Assembly (NCBI GenBank): GCA_016207095.1
Contig: JACQQF010000045.1
Location: 1-64,000, forward strand
Direction of reading: 5' to 3'
From: Candidatus Methylomirabilota bacterium
Lineage (GTDB): Bacteria > Methylomirabilota > Methylomirabilia > Methylomirabilales > Methylomirabilaceae
Length of the DNA: 64,000 nt
This document shows positions 42,807 to 50,904 of this stretch, in pieces. Made by a program: the position numbers and the translations under genes. Each line of letters begins with the position of its first letter. Position 1 is the first letter of the stretch. The notes under the pieces are model-generated. The model was not told the DNA's origin. It worked only from the letters and a program-made list of their open reading frames with translations, and did not search any database.

Positions 42807-42910
42807 TACCGTTCCAACTATTTACGCCAGAATGGTGAGGCTAGGGACAGCGATGGTCCTTAGCAGGACACCTCGCTGTGACTATCCGTAACAAGTTGGA
42901 ACGGCACTAG
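42803..42910. repeat. 108-bp element with 16-bp terminal inverted repeats
   Basis: Left end CTAGTACCGTTCCAAC (42803-42818), right end GTTGGAACGGCACTAG (42895-42910), 15 of 16 complementary. Inside, CAGCGATGGTCCT and AGGACACCTCGCTG form a second hairpin. Both convergent neighbours use a CTAG end as their stop codon. A solo end occurs at 38281-38298. The shape is that of a MITE or a bidirectional terminator. Confidence 0.7.
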
Positions 42911-43317
42911 GGGCCGATCTCCCCCGAAGCGATCTGGCGGACCAATGGCTCGTCGGCCGGGGGAAATGCGTAGGCGCCGATCTGTGCCGCGGTCACCCAG
43001 CGGTAGGCTGCGCACCCGAGAAGGCGCGGCTCGCCATTCAGGATGGTGCATCGGTAGAATCGGAGGTGGACCCGGCGTTCGGTATCCACGTGCTCGGCGG
43101 AGGCAACCTGTTCGTGGACCGCGATCGTCAGGCCCAGCTCTTCCATCACCTCTCTGGTCAGGCAGGCCTCGAAGCTTTCGCCAGGCTGCCGTTTGCCGCC
43201 GGGAAACTCCCAGAGCCCGCCGAGATGAGCGCCATTCCGTCGCTGGGTGATCAGGACCTCATCGTCTTTGATGATGAGGCCGGCCGCCACCTCGACTTCT
43301 GGAGCGATCTCTCGCAC
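42907..43317 (-). CDS. Nudix hydrolase, MutT-like
   Basis: 136 aa from the GTG at 43317, whose first base is the last base of the mutY stop (TAGTG). The Nudix box is complete: GGKRQPGESFEACLTREVME followed by ELGL. The closest role is 8-oxo-dGTP diphosphatase (MutT), which sanitises oxidised nucleotides. The linkage to mutY suggests a GO-repair pair; it may also substitute for the missing C-terminal domain of this MutY. Confidence 0.88.
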   Translation of the reverse strand: MREIAPEVEVAAGLIIKDDEVLITQRRNGAHLGGLWEFPGGKRQPGESFEACLTREVMEELGLTIAVHEQVASAEHVDTERRVHLRFYRCTILNGEPRLLGCAAYRWVTAAQIGAYAFPPADEPLVRQIASGEIGP

Positions 43318-44054
43318 TAACTGCTCCCTTCCTTGACGGAGCGTCTCGGTCGGCCCGTCCGGTTCCGAGAATTCCGATCCGGCGTCCACGGATAGGAGAG
43401 ACAGATCTGCCGCATCGTGCAGGTCGAGCAGCCGGGAAGGCGGGCGGTGCACACCAGAGCCCCAAAGTCCATCAGTGCCTGGTTGAAGTCGTACCCTCGC
43501 CCTTTGGGTATGAGGGCGGCTGACAGATCCCAGAGGTGCCTGAGCACCTTGGATCGCTTTGGATGGCCGGGGCCAAGGAAGACCCGGTGTAGGAGCCGCA
43601 TAACGTTGGTGTCGAGGATCGGGGCGTCCTTGCGGAAGGCAAAACTCATCACCGCGCCGGCGGTATAGCGGCCGATCCCTTTGAGGGCCTGAAGCTCCTC
43701 GAGCGAGTCGGGGAGCTTGCCGCCACGGCGGCGAACAGTATCCTTTGCGATGGCGTGAAGGCGAACGGGTCGGATGTTGTACCCCAGCGGCCGCCAGGTG
43801 GCTTCAACATCGCGCACCGAAGCGCCGGCGAGCTCCCCGATCGACGGGTACTTCCGAAGAAACTCCTTATACTTGGGAATCACCCGATCGACCTGGGTCT
43901 GTTGCAGCATCACCTCCGAGACCAGGATCTTGTAAGGGTCGGAGGTTTTCCGCCACGGGAGATCCCGCCGATGGCGGGCGTACCAGCGGAGGAGTCGCTG
44001 TTGGAATGTCCGCCTGAGGTCGGGGTCCGGGAAGTGGGCATCGTTGGACGGCAT
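43317..44054 (-). CDS. mutY: Adenine glycosylase MutY lacking the C-terminal domain
   Basis: 245 aa from the ATG at 44054. HhH-GPD core with SEVMLQQTQVDRV (catalytic Glu), LKGIGRYTAGAV (helix-hairpin-helix) and DTNV (catalytic Asp), and the [4Fe-4S] ligands C-x6-C-x2-C-x5-C in VCTARLPGCSTCTMRQIC. Full MutY has about 350 aa with a Nudix-like C-terminal domain that reads 8-oxoG; it is absent here and a separate Nudix gene follows immediately. A possible promoter (TTGAAA, 17 bases, TACACT, 44062-44090) overlaps the longer reading frame and supports the later start. Confidence 0.9.
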   Translation of the reverse strand: MPSNDAHFPDPDLRRTFQQRLLRWYARHRRDLPWRKTSDPYKILVSEVMLQQTQVDRVIPKYKEFLRKYPSIGELAGASVRDVEATWRPLGYNIRPVRLHAIAKDTVRRRGGKLPDSLEELQALKGIGRYTAGAVMSFAFRKDAPILDTNVMRLLHRVFLGPGHPKRSKVLRHLWDLSAALIPKGRGYDFNQALMDFGALVCTARLPGCSTCTMRQICLSYPWTPDRNSRNRTGRPRRSVKEGSS

Positions 44055-44092
44055 CGCCCGTAGTGTAATAAGTTGCCCGACCGATTTCAATA

Positions 44093-44192
44093 GCATTCAG
44101 CACCGATAGCAGTCAGCCATCGGCGTTCAGCCTTCAGCTATCAGCTTTCTGATGGCTTTAGACTGAGAGCTGAATGCTGACTGCTGAACGCT
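44093..44192. repeat. Dispersed palindrome (CAGCCATCAGC family)
   Basis: Runs of TCAGCACCGATAGCAGTCAG, CAGCTATCAGCTTTCTGATG and complementary GAATGCTGACTGCTGAA words; third member of the family at 16057 and 19597. Sits between divergent mutY and tldD. Confidence 0.7.
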
Positions 44193-44205
44193 AGAAAGGA
44201 CATAG

Positions 44206-45681
44206 ATGACGACGCAACTAGTCAAACCGGAGCGCTTTTTCCTGGAGAAGTTCGGCTTGACGGAGCGGCATCTCGAGCGGGGGTTGGGCGCCGCCCTCGG
44301 CGCGCAGATCGATTATGCCGACCTCTATTTCGAATACCGGATCAGCGAAGCCCTCTCGCTCGAGGAGGGGATGATCAAGCGGGCATCGAAGAATATCAGT
44401 CAGGGGGCAGGCGTCCGAGCGCTCGCCGGTGAGAAGACCGGCTACGCCTTCTCCGACGAGATCAGTGTACAGAATCTTGAGTTGGCCGGCTCCCGGGCAA
44501 AGGCGGTCGCCGAACGGGCGGGCGCCGGGATTTCTCCGCCGGTCAAGGTTGGGGGCAGCCCTCGCCACGATCTCTACCCGGTCCGCGTCCAGCCGATCGA
44601 AATCCCGGTCGAGAAGAAGATCGATCTGCTCCAGCGGATCGATGCCATCGCCAGGAAGGAAGACCCGCGGATCGTCCAGGTCATGGGCTCATTCGCCAGT
44701 GAGTACAAAATCGTCCTGGTTGCGACCTCTGCCGGCGTCATGATCGGCGACATCCAGCCACTTTCTCGCCTGAACATCACGTGCATCGCCCAGGAGGGAG
44801 ACAACCGTCAGATGGGGACATGCGGCGGCGGCGGCCGGGCCGAGTTCGAGTTCTTCCTGGAGGATGGGCGGTTCGAGCGCTACGCGAAAGAGGCGGCCCG
44901 CCTGGCCATCGTCAACCTCAGCGCGGCCGATGCCCCGGCCGGGACCACGGATGTGGTCCTCGGCCCGGGATGGCCAGGGGTCTTGCTGCATGAGGCGATC
45001 GGCCACGGCCTCGAGGGCGATTTCAATCGGAAGAAGACCTCGGCCTTCACCGACCGAATCGGGCAGCGGGTGGCGTCCGAGCTCGTCACGGTGGTGGACG
45101 ACGGGACGATACCGTCGCGGCGCGGCTCCCTGAACATGGACGACGAGGGGACGCCGACCGGTCGCACGGTTTTGATCGACCGCGGGATCCTGCAAGGGTA
45201 TCTGCAGGATCGACTGAACGCTCGCCTCATGGGGATGAAGCCCACGGGCAACGGACGGCGCGAAAGCTATGCCTACCAGCCGATGCCGCGCATGACGAAC
45301 ACCTTCATGCTGGCGGGCGACTCGACGCCGGAGGAGATCATCGCGTCCGTCAAGCGGGGGTTGTACGCCGTGACCTTTGGTGGCGGTCAGGTGGACATCA
45401 CCAGCGGGAAGTTCGTCTTCTCGGCGAGCGAGGCATACCTGATCGAGAACGGCAAGATTACGCGGCCGGTCAAGGGCGCCACACTGATCGGCCATGGCCC
45501 GGAGGTCCTCACCCGCGTAAGCATGGTGGGAGATGACCTGAAGTTGGACGAAGGGATCGGAACCTGCGGCAAGGATGGCCAGTTAGTTCCCGTCGGAGTG
45601 GGCCTGCCGACCATCAAGATTGAGGGGCTCACCGTGGGCGGAACAGAGGGCCTCAACAAGGCGGAGAGCTTTCTTCAATGA
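44206..45681 (+). CDS. tldD: Metalloprotease TldD
   Basis: 491 aa. The zinc site is LLHEAIGHGLEGD (HExxxH near residue 263), the TldD signature. With TldE it forms a protease that matures antibiotics such as microcin B17 and degrades CcdA. ATGA overlap at 45678 with tldE. The start at 44206 follows AAAGGA. Confidence 0.95.
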   Translation: MTTQLVKPERFFLEKFGLTERHLERGLGAALGAQIDYADLYFEYRISEALSLEEGMIKRASKNISQGAGVRALAGEKTGYAFSDEISVQNLELAGSRAKAVAERAGAGISPPVKVGGSPRHDLYPVRVQPIEIPVEKKIDLLQRIDAIARKEDPRIVQVMGSFASEYKIVLVATSAGVMIGDIQPLSRLNITCIAQEGDNRQMGTCGGGGRAEFEFFLEDGRFERYAKEAARLAIVNLSAADAPAGTTDVVLGPGWPGVLLHEAIGHGLEGDFNRKKTSAFTDRIGQRVASELVTVVDDGTIPSRRGSLNMDDEGTPTGRTVLIDRGILQGYLQDRLNARLMGMKPTGNGRRESYAYQPMPRMTNTFMLAGDSTPEEIIASVKRGLYAVTFGGGQVDITSGKFVFSASEAYLIENGKITRPVKGATLIGHGPEVLTRVSMVGDDLKLDEGIGTCGKDGQLVPVGVGLPTIKIEGLTVGGTEGLNKAESFLQ

Positions 45682-47021
45682 TCAGCCAAGATATCGCCGA
45701 AGCGGTCTTGCGGGAGGCGAAGCGGAAGGGCAGTACAGAGGCCGACTTGGCCCTGGTGGAGAATGAGCTGGTCACAGTCCAGGTCAGGTTGGGCGAGGTG
45801 GAAACGATCCGTAGCGCGAGGGAAGTGGGACTTGGGCTGCGCCTCTTTTTCGGCAAACGGTCGGCCACCAGTTCCACCTCCGACCTCTCCAAGGAATCGC
45901 TCGCTCGCCTGGTAGAGGATACATCTGTCCTTGCGAAGGTGACCGCCCACGATGAGTTCTCGGGTCTTCCCTCTGTGGGAGAGTGTGCCAGGAGCTTCCC
46001 GGAGCTTCATCTCTACGACTCCGACGGTGAGGCGCTCCCGGTCAAGGAGCGGATCGCCCGCGCCAAGGAAGCCGAAGCTGCGGCCCTGGCCTACGACCCC
46101 AGGATCACCAACTCCGAGGGAGCGGATTTCGCCAGCAACCTCTATCGGATCATCTATGGGAGCAGTCACGGCTTTCTGGGGGAGTATCGCGGCTCCACCT
46201 TCAGCCTTGCGGTGACGCCGATCGCCCTGTTCAACGGAGCGATGCAGCGCGATTATTGGTATTCGTATGCCAGAAAGCTGAGCAAGCTGGAGTCGGCTGA
46301 AGCGATCGGGAGGAGGGCAGCGGAGCGGACCATCAGGCGACTCGGTGGAAGGAAGATCCACACCCAGGAGGTCCCGGTAGTGTTCGATCCCGAGACCGCC
46401 GCCAGCCTGATGCGGATCCTCTGCTCCGCGGTGTCCGGCCCCTCGCTCTATCGGGGAGCGTCATTCCTGATCGACCGGTTAGGCGATCGGATCGCGCCGG
46501 AGATCGTCTCCGTTTATGACGATGGGACAATCCCTGGCTACCTGGGTTCGAAGCCGTTTGATGGCGAAGGGTTGCCCACGCGACGGAACGCGGTCCTGGA
46601 AAACGGCGTCCTGCGCAGCTACCTCCTCGATACCTATTCCGCCCGCAAGCTGAAGCTCGCCCCGACCGGCAACGCAGCCCGTGGCGTCGGCGACGTGCCG
46701 ACCGTCGGGCCGACCAACTTCTTCCTTCAGGCCGGTCAGTACGATCCCGCGGAGATCATCCGGTCGGTGGACTCCGGTCTGTACGTCACCGAGCTGATCG
46801 GCCCCGGCGTGAACCTCGTCACCGGGGATTACTCGCGGGGGGCGGTGGGGTTCTGGATCGAAAAGGGAGAACTCGCCTATCCGGTGGAGGAGATCACCGT
46901 GGCCGGCAATCTCAAGGAGATGCTGCTCGGGATCGAGATGGTCGGCAACGATCTGACCTTCCGCAATAGCGTCGTGGCACCCACTCTCAAGATCCGCCGC
47001 ATGACCGTCGCCGGCCACTAA
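45678..47021 (+). CDS. tldE: TldE/PmbA-family subunit
   Basis: 447 aa. TldE/PmbA fold without the metal motif; conserved GEYRGSTFSLAVTPIALFNG and DTYSARKLKLAPTGNAARGV segments. It pairs with TldD to make the active heterodimer. Start overlaps tldD by four bases. Confidence 0.93.
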   Translation: MISQDIAEAVLREAKRKGSTEADLALVENELVTVQVRLGEVETIRSAREVGLGLRLFFGKRSATSSTSDLSKESLARLVEDTSVLAKVTAHDEFSGLPSVGECARSFPELHLYDSDGEALPVKERIARAKEAEAAALAYDPRITNSEGADFASNLYRIIYGSSHGFLGEYRGSTFSLAVTPIALFNGAMQRDYWYSYARKLSKLESAEAIGRRAAERTIRRLGGRKIHTQEVPVVFDPETAASLMRILCSAVSGPSLYRGASFLIDRLGDRIAPEIVSVYDDGTIPGYLGSKPFDGEGLPTRRNAVLENGVLRSYLLDTYSARKLKLAPTGNAARGVGDVPTVGPTNFFLQAGQYDPAEIIRSVDSGLYVTELIGPGVNLVTGDYSRGAVGFWIEKGELAYPVEEITVAGNLKEMLLGIEMVGNDLTFRNSVVAPTLKIRRMTVAGH

Positions 47022-47047
47022 AGCTGCACCCTGCTTACCGGTTCCCT

Positions 47048-47088
47048 GTCATTGCGAGCGCCTACAACGCGCGAAGCAATCTCACCTC
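47048..47088. repeat. Partial ATTGCGAG-type repeat
   Basis: GTCATTGCGAGCGCCTACAA and GCGAAGCAATCTCACC match half of the repeat at 207-283. Lies after tldE. Confidence 0.55.
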
Positions 47089-47230
47089 TACTTACACCCC
47101 ACTGTATTGACAGAATCAGACCCCTCGATCGCCTGCCCGCCAAAGGTCTCCCCCGTCAGGGACGCATTCGTGATTCCTCTTGGTTTATCCTGAACTGTCA
47201 TGTATCCTCATAACAAGGAGGAAGAACGAC

Positions 47231-47515
47231 ATGGGAAGGAAACGAACCGTCATTGTAGTCTTAGATGCTGAGGTGGCAGAAGCCCTGAAAGCGGAAGCCG
47301 AGGGGCGGGACCGGAGCATGAGCTGGATTGTGAACCGCCTCCTGGCGGCTGCTCTCCAGCAGCCCCGCCGGATCGTCCTCGAGGAAGTGCTACCCGAAGA
47401 CCCCGACTGGGAGATCATCCGGGCGCGCCGCCACCAGCCTCTAGCCAACCTTGATACCTATCACCGGGAGCGGCTGAAAAAGAGCGGACTGCGAAAGAGA
47501 GCAGTCGGCGACTGA
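47231..47515 (+). CDS. Ribbon-helix-helix antitoxin
   Basis: 94 aa from the ATG at 47231 (AAGGAGG upstream); the earlier frame start lacks a ribosome site. N-terminal RHH fold: RTVIVVLDAEVAEALKAEAE, then SMSWIVNRLLAAAL. The C-terminal tail would wrap a RelE-type toxin, whose remnant follows directly at 47517. Confidence 0.75.
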   Translation: MGRKRTVIVVLDAEVAEALKAEAEGRDRSMSWIVNRLLAAALQQPRRIVLEEVLPEDPDWEIIRARRHQPLANLDTYHRERLKKSGLRKRAVGD

Positions 47516-47516
47516 G

Positions 47517-47746
47517 ATTTACAGGGTCCGCTTCCGCAGCCGCTCAGTCCGCAAGGAGTTGGATGGCCTGGACGATGAAACGTATCTCCGTATTGTGGCG
47601 GCTATCCATGCCCTTCGGGAGAATCCCCACCCGCCAGGGACCAAAAGCTCACCGGGCAGAAGGTCTACCGCATCCGGTCAGGCGACTACCGGGTCCTTTA
47701 CACTGTAGATGACGAAGGTAAGGTCGTACGGATTGAAGCAGTGTGA
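47517..47746 (+). pseudogene. Frameshifted RelE-family toxin
   Basis: Frame one gives YRVRFRSRSVRKELDGLDDE and then RIVAAIHALRENPHPPG up to a run of four A at 47643-47646; a one-base shift then gives KLTGQKVYRIRSGDYRVLYT and VDDEGKVVRIEAV, ending at 47746. Together this is a full RelE/ParE toxin of about 75 residues. A missing A in the run explains the break. No ATG, GTG or TTG start is in frame; only an ATT at 47517 would give the usual N-terminus. Confidence 0.85.
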
Positions 47747-47867
47747 AAGCGTGACGAGAGAACGTATGACTGAAAGGGACAGGAGAAATCAGTGGACGCC
47801 GGCCTTCACGCGACCAAATTGATCGGTCCCGACGGCTGCAGATTGCAACGACTGACCCAGCAGATGA

Positions 47868-47935
47868 TTATGGCTCGATGTAGAACTCGATTCCGTGGCC
47901 GTCGGGATTGCGGACTGAGAGCGAGCGGCTTGTTG
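47868..47935 (-). pseudogene. C-terminal stub of a VOC (glyoxalase-like) gene
   Basis: Minus strand translation reads SLSVRNPDGHGIEFYIEP followed by TAA at 47868-47870. RDPDGxxIEFY is the terminal metal-binding strand of vicinal-oxygen-chelate proteins. The rest of the gene is gone, cut off by the vapC end at 47954. Confidence 0.7.
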
Positions 47936-47953
47936 AAAGTTGTCGTTCGCCCG

Positions 47954-48358
47954 CTATGGCTTCCAGACAGGAATCCCAACGTGGCGGGCCAGCAGGTCAA
48001 AGTGCTTGTCGCGGTGAAGAAGGCGGCACGGGTAGTTCACGGCAACCGCGGCGATGAGATGATCTGTCGCTGGGATGGACAAACCCTTGCGTCGCGCTGT
48101 GTGAGCCATCCAATACGCTGATCTCCAGACCGATGCCGTAATCAGGAACTGTTGGAGCGCTTCCAAGTCTTCGCAGAGCTCCTGATACTCTCCCTCCGTC
48201 CTTGTGCCGCCAGCAAGCTCCAAGATGATCATTTCACAAACCGCCGCGCGCCCCTCGGCCAGCAAATGACGGACTTGTTCCCTTACGAGGGCATCTCCAG
48301 TGGGCCGCAACGCATGGATCCAGACCGAAGTGTCGATCAGGACCCAGTCGTTAGCCAT
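47954..48358 (-). CDS. vapC: VapC-type PIN-domain toxin
   Basis: 134 aa. The PIN acidic residues are in place: D9 (LIDTSVW), E47 (LELAGG), D99 (ATDHLIAA) and D117 (HRDKHFD). VapC toxins are RNases that cut tRNA or rRNA. The ATG overlaps the last eight bases of vapB (ATGGCTAA). Confidence 0.92.
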   Translation of the reverse strand: MANDWVLIDTSVWIHALRPTGDALVREQVRHLLAEGRAAVCEMIILELAGGTRTEGEYQELCEDLEALQQFLITASVWRSAYWMAHTARRKGLSIPATDHLIAAVAVNYPCRLLHRDKHFDLLARHVGIPVWKP

Positions 48359-48554
48359 TGGTCCGGAGCTTGGTCAGCCTGCTTGATGTGAGTTCAAGGG
48401 GGAAGCGGCCCAGTTTTCCAAGGAGACGCTCGATACGTTCCTGTCGAATGAGCGCCTCTAGAGAGCGGTGGATGAGCTCCTTCTTCGTCCTGGCGTTGGT
48501 GAGCGCCAGCGCTTGCTTCATGAGCTTGTCATCAATCTCCATGGTAGTCCTCAT
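48351..48554 (-). CDS. vapB: VapB-type antitoxin
   Basis: 67 aa from the ATG at 48554, with AGGAGG seven bases upstream; earlier codons are inside the operator. RHH-type N-terminus RTTMEIDDKLMKQALAL, typical of the DUF2191 VapB group, with a short toxin-binding C-terminus (LLGKLGRFPLELTSSRL). It neutralises VapC and represses the operon. Confidence 0.9.
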   Translation of the reverse strand: MRTTMEIDDKLMKQALALTNARTKKELIHRSLEALIRQERIERLLGKLGRFPLELTSSRLTKLRTNG

Positions 48555-48569
48555 CGCGAACCCTCCTAT

Positions 48570-48605
48570 TGGCATAAAATTACCACGATTTTTATGCCAT
48601 GTCAA
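48570..48605 (-). promoter_or_regulatory. vapBC operator and promoter
   Basis: A perfect 10-bp inverted repeat, TGGCATAAAA (48570-48579) and TTTTATGCCA (48590-48599), with a 10-base centre. A perfect -35 TTGACA (48600-48605, minus strand) adjoins it and a weak -10 TAATTT (48577-48582) falls inside it. VapB/VapC binding here would block RNA polymerase. Confidence 0.75.
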
Positions 48606-48659
48606 ACTTCCTCATGGCGAGGCGCCGAGCAGGGCCTGATCTGATGCTCGGGTTGTCCC

Positions 48660-49373
48660 CTACCACCTGTGCTCGCCGCTCGGCTTCTCACCGGCTTCCC
48701 TTTTCGGCGTAAAGGTGGCGGCAGGCAAAGGCGCGGTGATCGTCAGTGGTTCGCCCGTAACCTGGTTTCTCGCCGTTACTTCAATGCTCAAACCGGAGAG
48801 GTCTTTCCTTCCCTTGTCAAGCTCGAAGAATAGGAACCCCGCGCGTTCCTTGCTCGGGGCGATTATCCCGTCCTGGAAGCTTTTTGCTGCGAAGTCCTGA
48901 ACGAGCTGCTTGTTGATCTTACTTGTATGCATGGCCGAGGCCACGACAGCGATCGGGATGCCAACGATGGGGACGATCAGGCTCCAGCCCAGGGCCCTGC
49001 CTACAGCACTCCGTTCGGCCTTGCTGGCTGCTTCCTCAGGTGTGAAGGACTTCAGTACGGCGGCGCCTCGTACGATGATGTCCGTGGCGTTGACTTCATA
49101 GGGTTGTTGCCCCACGTTCTCGACTTGGACCAGAAGCGGCAGAACGCCCTCCTCGACCAGTTTCGTGTCGAAGGCCTCCTGGCTTTTTTCCGGTGTTGCG
49201 TACTCCTGCACAAGGAGAGTTAACTCCCCCTGTACTGCCTTCCTCACGTTCGCTCCGGAAGGATCCGGCCTTAGCGGTAACCCTCTTGACGCGACAGGGT
49301 CATAGGTTGCGCATCCAGCAAAGAGGACCGCCGTAATCAACGAGAACCCCACAATAACGTTCCTTTGTTTCAT
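48660..49373 (-). CDS. Predicted lipoprotein with a central hydrophobic segment
   Basis: 237 aa from the ATG at 49373 with AGGAGG seven bases upstream; the frame is open a further 116 codons that are not protein-like. Signal peptide with lipobox FAGC near residue 21. The mature part has a beta-rich region (ELTLLVQEYATPEKSQEAFD), then a glycine-rich hydrophobic helix (LGWSLIVPIVGIPIAVVASA) and a C-terminal domain rich in beta strands. I do not recognise the family. Confidence 0.72.
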   Translation of the reverse strand: MKQRNVIVGFSLITAVLFAGCATYDPVASRGLPLRPDPSGANVRKAVQGELTLLVQEYATPEKSQEAFDTKLVEEGVLPLLVQVENVGQQPYEVNATDIIVRGAAVLKSFTPEEAASKAERSAVGRALGWSLIVPIVGIPIAVVASAMHTSKINKQLVQDFAAKSFQDGIIAPSKERAGFLFFELDKGRKDLSGLSIEVTARNQVTGEPLTITAPLPAATFTPKREAGEKPSGEHRW

Positions 49374-49542
49374 GATCCACCCTCCTGTCCGGTGTGACGT
49401 TGTTTGATGACTCTTTCTCTTCAAAGGCGCCTTACTTGGAGCCCGTCGTAATTTGGCGGGGCGGCCGCCGAGAGAGGTCCGCCTGCTCCCTGATGATGGT
49501 GCGCCGAGTCTGCCCCCTCCTGCGCAGGTGACCGAGTCAGCA

Positions 49543-49671
49543 TCATTCGTCTCCCTTGAAGACTCTGCGGGCGATGCACTTTCTTCGTGCAGCATAGAAG
49601 GCACCGAAGGCGATATAAATCGCAAGCGACCATGGGAACAGCAACAACGCCCCGACGAATAAGCCGTACAT
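49543..49671 (-). CDS. 42-residue membrane protein
   Basis: Begins MYGLFVGALLLFPWSLAIYI, a single transmembrane helix, then AFGAFYAARRKC and a basic tail ending FKGDE. GGAGGAG lies about eight bases before the ATG at 49671. The surroundings (49374-49542 and 49672-49969) show no other gene I can support. Small single-helix proteins often modulate transporters or sensors; function unknown. Confidence 0.6.
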   Translation of the reverse strand: MYGLFVGALLLFPWSLAIYIAFGAFYAARRKCIARRVFKGDE

Positions 49672-49969
49672 GCTTTGCTCCTCCTCCTTCTCCTGAGTCC
49701 TTCATCCAAGGTTTGGCCCACTTGTTGACTAAGATCGCTCGTGATCTAGGAACCATTGCCGACACCTATTCAAAGCAACGGGAATGCCAGGGAAAATGAT
49801 TAGAAAAAACAGGTAGTTACCTCGACGGTGGGTCAAGGATCGTCGGTGTTTGGTTGGGGGACCAGGGTGCGGTGGGTGAAACCTCGTCAATCAGGGGCTT
49901 GAAGTGGAGTCCTGTTACGGCATTCGGAAGCAGGTGGCGGGAACAAAGGCAGTCGAAAATGCGCCTCGG

Positions 49970-50899
49970 TCAGATCTTGAACCGGAGCGCAGCGGGAAGG
50001 ATCTCGATGGTCGCGGGCAGACGACCTACGCATTCACCGTCCAGATCAAGGAGCACATCCTCGTTGCTGGTCGCTACAACCTTCTTTGCCAGGAGAAGTC
50101 GCGTGCCGGGGTCATAGACGTGAGTCCCGTCGTAGAGGGAGCGCCACTTCAGGATGAAATCCTTCAGACTGAAGCCCGTCCAGATCGTGATATCAAAGCG
50201 CCCGTCATCGATGTCTGCGTAAGGGGCGACCCACATGCCGCCGCCAAAGTACTGCGAGTTACAGACCGCGCAATTGGTGATGTTCATAGATTCAGGAGCA
50301 CCGTTGCCCACAGTAAGAGTGACGGCCTGATCCCGGTACCGGAGAAGCGTCCTCGCAGTTGTCAACAGAAAGGCCAGCCTCCCTCCCATGCGCTTGCTGA
50401 CACTCGTGACTGCATGGGCCACAGCTCCCCCGCAACCGAACGACGCCACGTTGACGAAGACCCGCTCCCCGGACTGGCCCTCGTGGCCGGTGAAACGCAC
50501 GTGGCCTACATCGATCATCCGGGCATTGCACCCCGACAACCGGGCACAGGCTTCCTCAATCGTTCTGCCAATGCCGAATCCCCTGGGCAAATCAGACCCC
50601 GTCCCTTGCGGGATGACGCCCAGGACAGCGCTTGGCGCCACAGGACGGCGTTCATCGAAAAATCCACAGGCAACCTCGTTCAACGTCCCATCCCCTCCGA
50701 CGGCCACGACCATCTCGAAGCCGTTCGCAAGAGCCTTGCGGGTCAGAGCGGTGGCGTGCCTGGGGCCTTCCGTCATGGCGTGCTCGAACGGACCCACCGC
50801 CCGCTCCAACGCCCGGGCGATACGGTCCCAACGACGGCCCGTCGCCCCGGAAGCCGAGGCGGGGTTCACGACCACGAATGTCCGCAGGTTCTTATTCAT
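49970..50899 (-). CDS. Diacylglycerol-kinase-like lipid kinase
   Basis: 309 aa DAGK/YegS-BmrU type. Substrate/ATP loop VVNPASASGATGRRWD near residue 10, VAVGGDGTLNEVACG with the GGDGT motif at 68-72, and IPQGTGSDLPRGFG. It phosphorylates a lipid hydroxyl (diacylglycerol, ceramide or a related alcohol). It is the last gene of the minus-strand operon, five bases after the DUF2156 gene, so its lipid is probably the operon's product. Confidence 0.9.
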   Translation of the reverse strand: MNKNLRTFVVVNPASASGATGRRWDRIARALERAVGPFEHAMTEGPRHATALTRKALANGFEMVVAVGGDGTLNEVACGFFDERRPVAPSAVLGVIPQGTGSDLPRGFGIGRTIEEACARLSGCNARMIDVGHVRFTGHEGQSGERVFVNVASFGCGGAVAHAVTSVSKRMGGRLAFLLTTARTLLRYRDQAVTLTVGNGAPESMNITNCAVCNSQYFGGGMWVAPYADIDDGRFDITIWTGFSLKDFILKWRSLYDGTHVYDPGTRLLLAKKVVATSNEDVLLDLDGECVGRLPATIEILPAALRFKI

Positions 50900-50904
50900 C
50901 GCGT

